Assembly (NCBI GenBank): GCA_947455485.1
Contig: CANGNV010000011.1
Coordinates: 1-62,261 of the forward strand
DNA: 62,261 bases
Direction of reading: 5' to 3'
DNA from: Burkholderiaceae bacterium
GTDB taxonomy: Bacteria; Pseudomonadota; Gammaproteobacteria; Burkholderiales; Burkholderiaceae
Shown here: positions 15,784-22,736 of the stretch, in pieces
How the letters are laid out: every line of letters begins with the position of its first letter
Numbering within the stretch: position 1 is the first letter of the stretch
Program-made: the position numbers and the translations under genes
The notes under the pieces: model-generated
Told to the model about the DNA's origin: nothing
The model's input: only the letters and a program-made list of their open reading frames with translations
Databases searched by the model: none

Positions 15784-15938
15784 TTTAATTAAATTACTAA
15801 TACCTTATTCCAACATAACATTCTATAAAAAACAATAATGTTTTCTACTGAGTTTCCCTAGTCACCCTAGGGTTTAGAGTCAATTCATCAGCCTCTGAGT
15901 AAAAAATTAAAAAGAATGATGCGATGCAATAGGGTTGA

Positions 15939-16844
15939 TTACTCTGGCACGCCAGTTACAGTAGCTTTCAAGGCTTTTCGGATCGCCTCGGGGGTACTCA
16001 TAATATTGACGAAGCTATGGGACCCCATCATTGCTAAATCTGGAAAATTAATTGCAATGCGAAAACGAGCATAGAGGGCCATAACTGTATTTTTAGATAC
16101 TAGGATTTCATATGGGAGATGGGCGGTTGATTTCAGATCCTTAAAATCAATCTCACTCATGATGAACTTATCATCTTGTGCTTTAGAGTCCCCGCTACCC
16201 TTTAATGAAACTCCAAATAATGTTTCATTGGACCCAGGAACATCAATACGGAAAACCTGCTTCACGCCATATTTATTTTGGGATAAGCCCGCCTCCACTG
16301 CCGCAACCGCCTCCTCATGCGTCCTATAGGTAGCCAAGATGCTTGGATCGGTGAAATACTCCATGCCAATCATGTAGTGATATGAGCGAGCATCATCAGC
16401 GGTCATACCCTTAGCACCAAAACTCTCAATATTGCCAAGAGCCGTCACTAACTTTGTCTTAACTCCCTCCATCTGATCTTTCATGCGATAAGCATTGGCC
16501 ATATACACAGGATTGGTAAAGCTGACCTGTACTTCATTCCCAACCTTTGTTAAAGCAACCCTCTGAGCAGCTCCAAAGCCACCATACTCTGAGCTGGCAG
16601 CATTCTTCTTTAATTCTTCATTGGTAATAATCAAGATCACAGCATTGCTATAAGGCTTGTATGTCCCAACTACCTCAAATCCATTACTAACTAAAGCTGT
16701 CCTGGTTGTTTCCGTTATGCCGTCTAGAGCGCCAACTACTTTTGAGGCCAGAATAAAAGGTCGCAAAACCTCTGCATCTGCTCGCGCAAATGTAGATAGC
16801 GCTACGAAAGTAAATGCTAAAACTACTTTGAGTACCAAGTTCAT
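15939..16844 (-). CDS. exported protein of unknown function, possibly DUF302-like
   Basis: A 301-residue protein with a clear signal peptide (about 1-22, ARA-D). I recognise no characterised homologue. Segments such as GFEVVGTYKPYSNAVILIITNEELKK and the later HLPYEILVSKNTVMALYARFRIAINFPDL resemble DUF302-type alpha/beta domains, perhaps repeated twice; this is a weak impression. It has no cysteine in the mature chain, so it is not a sulfur carrier by thiol chemistry. It lies between a rhodanese gene and a YeeE pair, which links it to periplasmic sulfur handling. Confidence 0.75.
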   Translation of the reverse strand: MNLVLKVVLAFTFVALSTFARADAEVLRPFILASKVVGALDGITETTRTALVSNGFEVVGTYKPYSNAVILIITNEELKKNAASSEYGGFGAAQRVALTKVGNEVQVSFTNPVYMANAYRMKDQMEGVKTKLVTALGNIESFGAKGMTADDARSYHYMIGMEYFTDPSILATYRTHEEAVAAVEAGLSQNKYGVKQVFRIDVPGSNETLFGVSLKGSGDSKAQDDKFIMSEIDFKDLKSTAHLPYEILVSKNTVMALYARFRIAINFPDLAMMGSHSFVNIMSTPEAIRKALKATVTGVPE

Positions 16845-16938
16845 GCGAGCTCCAATCGTGCTGTTTTATCAGTAAAAATATTATGTATAAAGTGATAATG
16901 AACTTACAATGGTTGCAATGCTAGTTAGGAGAAACGCT

Positions 16939-17004
16939 ATGCTCTATTGGATTTGTGCTAAGCCAGCACTAAAAACGAAAGTCCCGAGTCAGAGTTGTTT
17001 TTGA
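16939..17004 (+). CDS. possible 21-residue small protein
   Basis: A very short frame, MLYWICAKPALKTKVPSQSCF, preceded by a near-ideal ribosome site (AGGAG, seven bases before ATG) on the strand opposite to its neighbours. It has two cysteines. There is no gene directly downstream on this strand, so it is not an obvious leader peptide. A perfect inverted repeat, GAGTTAAT-TT-ATTAACTC, overlaps its end (17003-17020). Coding potential is unproven. Confidence 0.2.
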   Translation: MLYWICAKPALKTKVPSQSCF

Positions 17005-17036
17005 GTTAATTTATTAACTCTCGCGCTGTGCAGTAC

Positions 17037-17369
17037 TTAGGAGCGTGGCTGCGCCAAACGCATCGCAAGTTGAGATACGCCACCGCCGTTGATTACGGTC
17101 TCATAGCCCATCGAAATTAATTGACGCCTTGCAACACCAGAGCGCATTCCGGAAGCACAAAACACAACGATAGGTTGTTGCTTGTGAATAGCAGGTTTGT
17201 GAGCTGTAATGAGTTGAATTTGATTCACCGGAATGTTTACAGCACCAGAAATACTTCCTCCAGTAAATTCCACCGGCGATCTCACATCAATAAATACCGC
17301 CCCTTCAGGAAGTGATTCAGGTGGACTTGGTGTTAATGCTTTCTTAAGCGCGACAAAAATATTCATCAT
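17037..17369 (-). CDS. single-domain cytoplasmic rhodanese
   Basis: A 110-residue rhodanese domain without signal peptide. The fold landmarks are VFIDVRSPVEFTGGSISGAVNIPVNQI and the active loop CASGMRSG, with the catalytic cysteine followed by a basic loop typical of persulfide carriers such as GlpE and PspE. It directly follows the BigR-like regulator gene (44 bases), a pairing common in persulfide-response operons. It would accept sulfane sulfur from incoming persulfide and pass it to cytoplasmic thiols. Confidence 0.9.
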   Translation of the reverse strand: MMNIFVALKKALTPSPPESLPEGAVFIDVRSPVEFTGGSISGAVNIPVNQIQLITAHKPAIHKQQPIVVFCASGMRSGVARRQLISMGYETVINGGGVSQLAMRLAQPRS

Positions 17370-17413
17370 GCATGATCTGAGAATGTAAAGGGTAAATATT
17401 GGAACTCTAAGTA

Positions 17414-17737
17414 TTAAGGCGTTTTTTTACAAAACTGGACATATAACACCTCCATTATTGCCAATGCTGCTTGGCTTTTGACGGTGTAGTGAATTTGCTT
17501 ACCTTCACGGCGAGTTTGTACGATTTTATTTTCACGTAAGACGGTAAGCTGTTGCGAAAGGGTCGGCTGCGTTATTCCAGTGCTTAACTCTAGGTCGCTC
17601 ACACATTTTTCACCTTGAGCAATTTCACACAATAATAAAAGACGATTCTGGTTTGCTAGAACCTTCATTAATTTAGTAGCCTGAAGAGCAGACTTTTGCA
17701 CAGCTTTAAGGGCGCTTGAATTTGTTTGTTTGGCCAT
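17414..17737 (-). CDS. BigR/SqrR-type persulfide-sensing ArsR regulator
   Basis: A 107-residue ArsR-family repressor. Cys37 (LLLLCEIAQGEKCV) and Cys103 (VQFCKK) are 66 residues apart, the same spacing as the reactive pair in BigR and SqrR, where a disulfide or tetrasulfide bridge releases DNA. The winged helix has the recognition segment ITQPTLSQQLTVLRE and the wing RREGKQIHYTV. It heads the minus-strand sulfur run and faces modB across a 118-base divergent region containing a palindrome. Confidence 0.88.
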   Translation of the reverse strand: MAKQTNSSALKAVQKSALQATKLMKVLANQNRLLLLCEIAQGEKCVSDLELSTGITQPTLSQQLTVLRENKIVQTRREGKQIHYTVKSQAALAIMEVLYVQFCKKTP

Positions 17738-17756
17738 AAGGGAGTAAATAGTGGTA

Positions 17757-17770
17757 TTAGATTCGAATAA
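17757..17770. promoter_or_regulatory. candidate BigR-type operator
   Basis: TTAGATTCGAATAA is a near-palindrome with a perfect ATTCGAAT core (17761-17768). It begins 20 bases ahead of the regulator start and faces the modB promoter region on the other side. AT-rich dyads near the regulator's own gene are typical for this family. Confidence 0.45.
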
Positions 17771-17855
17771 ATATCGTTAGCTTAGCCATGCAAATCCGTT
17801 AAATTGAGGTCAATCTTACAGGATTCCACCCTTAAATAAGCAATACAATAAAACG

Positions 17856-18515
17856 ATGGATGTAGATGCAATTTTTCTCTCTATTAAGCTCGCGCTATGG
17901 ACTGTGGTGCTCATCATCCCTTTTGGGGTCTGGGTAGCCTACTCACTTTTAAATCTCCACAAAAGCAAACCGTGGATCGAAGCTGCACTGGCATTGCCCT
18001 TGGTTCTACCCCCTACAGTTTTGGGCTTTTATCTCTTAACTGGATTAAGCGGAAAAGCCTTGTTTGGGATTCCTCTGGTCTTTTCCTTCGCAGGCATTTT
18101 GATTGCATCGCTCATCACAAACCTACCATTTGCCATTCAACCAATCCAGAGGGCATTTGAATCCATTAACCCCGATATACGTGAAGCCGCACAGGTTAGC
18201 GGACTTTCAAATTGGCAAATCTTTCGCCTGATCGAGCTACCACTTGCATGGCGAGGTATCACAAGTGCTGCCGTGCTGACTTTTGCACACACCCTTGGGG
18301 AGTTTGGAGTGGTTCTCATGGTTGGCGGCGCTATTCCCGGGGAAACTAAGACGGTTTCAATCGCTATTTATGACAAAGTACAAAGCTTTGATTCCTCAGG
18401 CGCAGGCATTTTGGCGCTGCTTCTTTTGGGAGTTTCATTGATCGCAATTGCGCTCTCCTATGGGGTCTTTGGCAAAAGCTCGCGTTACCAACGCAAAGGA
18501 GGACTTAATGCTTAA
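17856..18515 (+). CDS. modB: molybdate ABC transporter permease ModB
   Basis: A 219-residue inner membrane permease with about five helices and the ABC-coupling EAA loop REAAQVSGLSNWQIFRLIELPLAWRGI. The order modB-modC and the LPLVLPPTVLGFYLL stretch identify molybdate (or tungstate) permeases. No modA-like binding protein gene is next to it, so the binding protein must be encoded elsewhere or be missing. It overlaps modC by eight bases. Its place beside the sox genes suggests it serves the SoxC molybdenum cofactor. Confidence 0.9.
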   Translation: MDVDAIFLSIKLALWTVVLIIPFGVWVAYSLLNLHKSKPWIEAALALPLVLPPTVLGFYLLTGLSGKALFGIPLVFSFAGILIASLITNLPFAIQPIQRAFESINPDIREAAQVSGLSNWQIFRLIELPLAWRGITSAAVLTFAHTLGEFGVVLMVGGAIPGETKTVSIAIYDKVQSFDSSGAGILALLLLGVSLIAIALSYGVFGKSSRYQRKGGLNA

Positions 18516-19617
18516 GCTAAAGATTGCCCAAACCCTCCCCAACCCTCTGCAAATTAGTCTTGAATGCGCGGCAGGAGAACTGCACGCGCTGGTTGGTCCA
18601 TCTGGGAGCGGCAAAACCAGCACACTTCGAGCCATTGCAGGTCTAAGTCAAGCCAAGACTGGCAGAGTTGTGTGTGCTAATGAGGTCTGGTTTGAAGCCA
18701 ATGAACTGAATGGCGTAAGCAAGAATCTGACCCCGGCGCAACGCTCTTGTGGTTTTTTATTTCAACAATATGCGCTATTTCCGCATCTTACGGCTGCCGA
18801 GAATGTCAGTATTCCATTGCAAAATTCTGAACGCAACCCAAAGGAAAGGATGTTGGTAGCTAAGGAATGGTTGGTCAAAATGGGTATCGCAGATCTAGCA
18901 GATCGAATGCCAGATCAACTTTCTGGCGGTCAACAGCAACGCGTTGCACTGGCTCGCGCCTTAGCGAGACAGCCTAAAATTTTATTGCTGGATGAACCCT
19001 TTTCGGCAATTGATGCTCCAACACGTAAAAACCTGTATAAAACACTTGCCGACTTACGCAAAGATTTAAATATTCCAATTCTTTTGGTTACGCACGATTT
19101 ACGTGAAGCGGACTTGCTGGCCGACAGAATTACAGTAATCGATCAAGGGGTTAGTCTTCAGACAGCAGCCCCCCAAACGCTCTTTCAAAGACCCAGAAAC
19201 TCTCGCGTTGCTGAGCTAGTTGGAATTAGCAATATGTTTCATGGAAGATTTAATGCTGGAAAACTCACCTGGGATGGATGTGAACAAAGCTTTAATGTTG
19301 CTGATAAAGGAAAAATTCCGCCAGATGCACAAGTGGCATGGGTTATTCCTCAGAGTGGCTTGAGCGTTCACGACAAACCCTCGTCAATAAGTGTGCCTGC
19401 ATCCGTTGAAAAAATGAGCAGCCTTGGACAGATTGCAGTTATTCAGTTGCGCGTAGAGAACAGTGAGCACCGAATTGAATGGGAAGCCTCTACAGCCGAA
19501 ATTAACAGGTTAAATATGGCGGTTGGCAATCAAATGCATATTGAACTAGATGGCAAAAAAATTCACATCATGCCCCTACGCACGATTAATGATCCACGAC
19601 GATTTGTAGGGCATTAA
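18508..19617 (+). CDS. modC: molybdate ABC transporter ATPase ModC
   Basis: A 369-residue ATPase: Walker A GPSGSGKTST, Q-loop FLFQQYALFPHL, signature LSGGQQQRVALARAL, Walker B ILLLDEPFSAID, H-loop THDLREAD, then a C-terminal MOP/TOBE-like region (about 230-365). The ATG at 18508 has a strong AAAGGAGG site; a longer frame from 18448 would overlap modB heavily and is rejected. It powers ModB-mediated uptake of molybdate. Confidence 0.93.
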   Translation: MLKLKIAQTLPNPLQISLECAAGELHALVGPSGSGKTSTLRAIAGLSQAKTGRVVCANEVWFEANELNGVSKNLTPAQRSCGFLFQQYALFPHLTAAENVSIPLQNSERNPKERMLVAKEWLVKMGIADLADRMPDQLSGGQQQRVALARALARQPKILLLDEPFSAIDAPTRKNLYKTLADLRKDLNIPILLVTHDLREADLLADRITVIDQGVSLQTAAPQTLFQRPRNSRVAELVGISNMFHGRFNAGKLTWDGCEQSFNVADKGKIPPDAQVAWVIPQSGLSVHDKPSSISVPASVEKMSSLGQIAVIQLRVENSEHRIEWEASTAEINRLNMAVGNQMHIELDGKKIHIMPLRTINDPRRFVGH

Positions 19618-19665
19618 TTCCATATGCCGAAAATCTTCTGACGTAATGCAACATACGTCACGGCT

Positions 19666-20571
19666 ATGACAAAGCCATATACATTCTTCCTTGCATCTAG
19701 ACCCGCCCTCTTGTCGATCACAATTATTGGATGCTTTATTGGGCTTATGGCTGCTGGCGGCCCAATAAAAATAGATGGCCTTGTACTTCTTGCACTCATC
19801 CTCGCTCTTTGCATGCATGCGGCCGCTAATCTGCTAAACGATTATTTCGATCACCTTAACGGCAGTGATGACCATAATTATGGGCGCATTAGTCCGTTTA
19901 CTGGTGGAAGTCGATACATCCAAAACCAGATTGTTTCAGCAACTCAAATATATGCACTTGGAATTGCGCTTATGTTGATCTGCTGCATTTTGGGCATCTA
20001 TATTTGCTCTCAATCTACTTGGCTACTAATGCCGATTGGGATACTGGGGCTTCTACTTGCTTGGGCATATTCAGCGCCGCCATTGCAATTAATGTCAAAA
20101 GGGGTATTGGGCGAAATAGCAATTGCGATTGCTTAGTCATTAATAGTAATTGGGTTTTCTACCTTAGATACCGGCCGTATTAGTAATGAAGCACTCTTTA
20201 CTGGCCTCTCTTTCGGCTTAATGACATCCAATATTTTACTAATCAATCAAATACCTGACATTGACGCCGATAAACAAGCCAGGAAATTTACTTTAGCGAC
20301 CATCTACACAGCACAAGGCCTAAGAAATTGGTATGTGGCAATTTGCTTATTGGCTTATGTAACACAATTGGCAGCAATCTATCTAGACCTTTTACCAAAA
20401 ACTACATTACTAAGCCTGCTTATGCTACCCGCTTTCTGGTTCTGCGCAAACAACTTAACTAAAAGTCAGTCGCTAAAGAATCAACTAAAAGCTCTCATCA
20501 TCACCAATATGGCTGGGGTTCATTTTTACTCACTCTGCATATTGCTAGGCCTAATCTTTCAAATAAGATAG
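19666..20571 (+). pseudogene. UbiA/MenA-type prenyltransferase interrupted by one in-frame TAG
   Basis: One continuous frame of 302 codons encodes a UbiA-superfamily membrane prenyltransferase, broken only by TAG at 20134-20136 (codon 157). The first Asp-rich motif, NDYFDHLNGSDD, lies before it, and the second, NQIPDIDADKQARKFTL, after it. Both flanks keep good helices, so the break is recent or is a sequencing error; TGG to TAG is one possible single change. If real, neither half holds both active-site motifs. The MenA-like pattern suggests quinone prenylation, but the acceptor is unknown. Confidence 0.85.
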
Positions 20572-20580
20572 GCAGAAAAA

Positions 20581-20603
20581 AAGCGGCCCTTTGTGGGCCG
20601 CTT
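20581..20603. terminator. bidirectional terminator
   Basis: AAGCGGCCC and GGGCCGCTT form a 9-bp stem around five bases. It lies ten bases after the prenyltransferase stop and 18 after the convergent DUF2892 gene. A-rich sequence on the left and a T-rich run a little to the right allow stops in both directions. Confidence 0.85.
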
Positions 20604-20620
20604 AGTACCTTCTTTTTAGA

Positions 20621-20836
20621 TTACTTACAGCAACCGCCACCATCACAAGAGCCGGTGCTACAAGTACTTATTCCCAATAACGGATATGCTGGGCAGAATC
20701 TAAATAATCCTGTAGCCAAAGGAACGATACCAATCCACCCCCATACACCCACCGTTCCGGTAAGGGCAAGACCGATTAGAACCAAACCCACAACCATGCG
20801 TAGCATGCGATCAATACCGCCAACATTACATTTCAT
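20621..20836 (-). CDS. DUF2892 small membrane protein with Cys-rich tail
   Basis: A 71-residue inner membrane protein of the DUF2892 (YgaP C-terminal-like) type: GGIDRMLRM, two transmembrane segments, then GLFRFCPAYPLLGISTCST. The tail GSCDGGGCCK adds three cysteines to the family core. I start at 20836, where AAGGGA gives a good ribosome site; the longer frame overlaps the regulator gene. It follows a BigR-like regulator gene, as in the ygaV-ygaP operon of E. coli, where the membrane protein is linked to thiol and persulfide handling. Confidence 0.85.
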   Translation of the reverse strand: MKCNVGGIDRMLRMVVGLVLIGLALTGTVGVWGWIGIVPLATGLFRFCPAYPLLGISTCSTGSCDGGGCCK

Positions 20837-20852
20837 ATAAGATCCCTTTTGG

Positions 20853-21161
20853 TTATTCACTACAGTAATTTTGATTCAACACCCTCATAACAGCTAGGGC
20901 AACTTGACTTGAGAGTGAGTAGTAGATTTGTCTACCATCCCTTCTGGTCTTCACTAAATCCTCATTGCGTAATACAGCCAATTGCTGCGATAAAGTGGGC
21001 TGATGAATATCCAAGCAGTTCTCCAATTCACGCACACATTTTTCTCCCTGACCAATTTGACACAAGAGCATCATTCGATCTCGGTTAGAGAGAGCCTTCA
21101 TTAAGCGGCAGGCATCATCAGCAGACGCCTGCATTTTTTTTAAATTCATGTTGAGATTCAA
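20853..21161 (-). CDS. second BigR/SqrR-type ArsR regulator
   Basis: A 102-residue ArsR-family repressor, clearly related to the one at 17414-17737 (shared QGEKCV, PTLSQQL and TRR-G-QI-Y). Cys34 and Cys100 again have the 66-residue spacing of the persulfide-reactive pair; Cys18, Cys42 and Cys49 are extra. It is in an operon with the DUF2892 gene. A long AT-rich upstream region with palindromes, including TTAATGCATTAA at 21300-21311, probably contains its operator. Confidence 0.87.
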   Translation of the reverse strand: MNLNMNLKKMQASADDACRLMKALSNRDRMMLLCQIGQGEKCVRELENCLDIHQPTLSQQLAVLRNEDLVKTRRDGRQIYYSLSSQVALAVMRVLNQNYCSE

Positions 21162-21385
21162 AGTATCTTTAACCTCATTGCTAAATTAGTGCAACACGAA
21201 TCAATGGAAGCCCTCAATATTCCAAGTCATCTTATAGCTTACTTAATCCATAACCCTCTAAACAAGTCTTCCTAATGACGATCATTGTTTGGTTATTATT
21301 TAATGCATTAATAATATATTTAATAGTATTCTATTGACCACGCTTGCGGTAAGTCAAGATTTTGGAATAAATACATACCAATTGA

Positions 21386-21424
21386 TTGATCCATATCAAA
21401 CGCTAATGATTTGATATGGATCAA
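21386..21424. promoter_or_regulatory. pair of perfect FNR-type boxes
   Basis: TTGATCCATATCAA (21386-21399) and TTGATATGGATCAA (21411-21424) both match the FNR/Anr consensus TTGAT-N4-ATCAA exactly. With their flanks they are inverted copies of each other (15-base arms, nine-base loop). An FNR-type regulator with a matching recognition helix is encoded 1.3 kb away at 22737-23453. Confidence 0.7.
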
Positions 21425-21434
21425 GCAAAAACTA

Positions 21435-21473
21435 AAGGGATTGAGCCCAGTACAATTCCGAACTCAATCCCTT
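21435..21473 (-). terminator. terminator after the periplasmic rhodanese
   Basis: AAGGGATTGAG and CTCAATCCCTT form a perfect 11-bp stem around 17 bases. On the minus strand it runs into TTTAGTTTTTGC. It lies some 90 bases after the rhodanese stop. Confidence 0.65.
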
Positions 21474-21559
21474 CTGGCAACCTAATAAAACTGTCCAACT
21501 TTTGTGGGTCAGCTCACCTTTACTCCCACTTTTTTAACTAATAAAGTTAGAGGAAAGTA

Positions 21560-22144
21560 TTAGAGCTCACCTTTAACAGTGGTTAACCCAAGCGCATCCC
21601 AATCAAGCATGCCGCCGCGATAATAATGAATCTTCGTTGCTGGGAAGCCGTCGCGTGTCATCGCAGCCATTGCCATTGGACTTTGTGGACAAACAGGACC
21701 GTTGCAGAATGCATAGACCTTCTTCGCTTTAGAGCAATCCCACTTGGTTGAACCAGCAGCAGGCTTTTTGCAACCTAACTCATCCATACGCATCGCTACT
21801 TCGGTGTACGGTATGCCGACTGAACCAGGGATTGTTCCCTTTACGCGGTCATCGACAACGCGCATGTCTACCACTATTGAATCCTTGTCATTCAATGCAT
21901 TAAGCACATCGATCTCATCAACTGGCACAACGCCCTTGATAGGAATCAATGGCTGCAACCAACCTTTATTCTTGGCACAAGGCGTCATCACGCGAGTGAT
22001 TTCTATCGGGCCCTTTGGGGTATTCACTACAAATTTGGTGGATTTATCGATAATTTGCAGCAGCTCAGGGCTTGCAGGCGCAGCAGATTGTGCTGATACA
22101 AGACCTGAAAACAACATCAGACCAAGAGAAATAAACTTTTTCAT
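21560..22144 (-). CDS. periplasmic rhodanese-like protein
   Basis: A 194-residue exported protein (signal peptide about 1-19, VSA-Q) with one rhodanese domain: IVVDMRVVDDRVKGTIPGSVGIPY and the active loop FCNGPVCPQS, which has two cysteines. An N-terminal segment with Cys56 (VMTPCAKNKGW) precedes the domain, and Cys125 and Cys137 lie in an insertion. The Cys-rich loop differs from the classical six-residue rhodanese loop. It is divergent from the HiPIP gene. A role in periplasmic sulfur transfer is inferred. Confidence 0.83.
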   Translation of the reverse strand: MKKFISLGLMLFSGLVSAQSAAPASPELLQIIDKSTKFVVNTPKGPIEITRVMTPCAKNKGWLQPLIPIKGVVPVDEIDVLNALNDKDSIVVDMRVVDDRVKGTIPGSVGIPYTEVAMRMDELGCKKPAAGSTKWDCSKAKKVYAFCNGPVCPQSPMAMAAMTRDGFPATKIHYYRGGMLDWDALGLTTVKGEL

Positions 22145-22345
22145 AAAACCCTCTATGTATTATTTTGTCGCAAAACAGTGATTTAAATGTTTATATACGC
22201 ATTTATGCATATTTTTCGTAGTGTGAGGCCTAGACTTGCTAAACTTAATACAGAGAAACCCCTATTGTTGAAGGTGTTACCCCCTTTAATATCCAACATA
22301 GCTAGTTATTTGAATTTTTTTACTTACCTGAACACTGGAGTCTTT

Positions 22346-22654
22346 ATGAAGAATAGTCGTCGTCAATTTATGATTTTGTCTGCTGCTGGTGCCTGTACTT
22401 TGGCATTGAACGGCAAAGTTCAAGCTCAAGCAATGGTTGCTGAAACTGATCCACAAGCTGCTGCATTGGGTTACAAGGCAGTTGCAACTACTGTAGATAA
22501 AGCTAAATATGCTAAATACGCTGCTGGTCAAGAGTGCGATAACTGCGCTTTGTTCCAAGGTAAAGCTGGTTCAGCTGCTGGCGGATGCTCTTTGTTTGCT
22601 GGTAAGCAAGTTGCCGGTAAAGGCTGGTGCTCTGCATATGCTAAGAAGGCTTAA
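22346..22654 (+). CDS. high-potential iron-sulfur protein (HiPIP)
   Basis: A 102-residue periplasmic [4Fe-4S] electron carrier. The Tat signal has Arg5-Arg6 (SRRQFMI) and ends near AQA-M. The four cluster cysteines are at 64, 67, 81 and 95 (ECDNC, GGCSLF, GWCSAY), the standard HiPIP arrangement. I start at 22346, where GGAG precedes the ATG; an upstream frame to 22187 has no such support. HiPIPs pass electrons to cytochrome oxidases or reaction centres, so it may accept electrons from SoxAX or SoxCD. A terminator follows. Confidence 0.94.
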   Translation: MKNSRRQFMILSAAGACTLALNGKVQAQAMVAETDPQAAALGYKAVATTVDKAKYAKYAAGQECDNCALFQGKAGSAAGGCSLFAGKQVAGKGWCSAYAKKA

Positions 22655-22680
22655 TTAAATATTTAGTTAAGCACTAAGGT

Positions 22681-22708
22681 AAAAAAGACTGCTACGGCAG
22701 TCTTTTTT
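22681..22708. terminator. bidirectional intrinsic terminator
   Basis: AAAAAAGACTGC-TACG-GCAGTCTTTTTT is a perfect hairpin with a T-run in both directions. It lies between the HiPIP gene (plus) and the convergent FNR-type gene (minus). Confidence 0.95.
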
Positions 22709-22736
22709 ATTTCCTCTTGCTTATCTTCTATTAGCT

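Larger units (their letters stand above)
21162..21559. other. long intergenic region with regulatory sites
   Basis: No gene is visible in these 398 bases. It holds AT-rich palindromes (21300-21311), two FNR-type boxes forming a long hairpin (21386-21424) and a terminator hairpin (21435-21473). It should contain the promoter of the ArsR gene at 20853-21161. I could not align the FNR boxes with a convincing -10 box at the usual distance on either strand. Confidence 0.6.

Noticed and set aside
15864..15873. ACCCTAGGGT palindrome as an attachment or insertion site
   Set aside because: No integrase, no duplicated target and no tRNA nearby; at ten bases it may be chance or a weak operator.
15939..16844. 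Missing ModA-type binding protein for modBC
   Set aside because: The exported protein lacks the periplasmic binding protein pattern, is on the other strand and belongs to the YeeE run.
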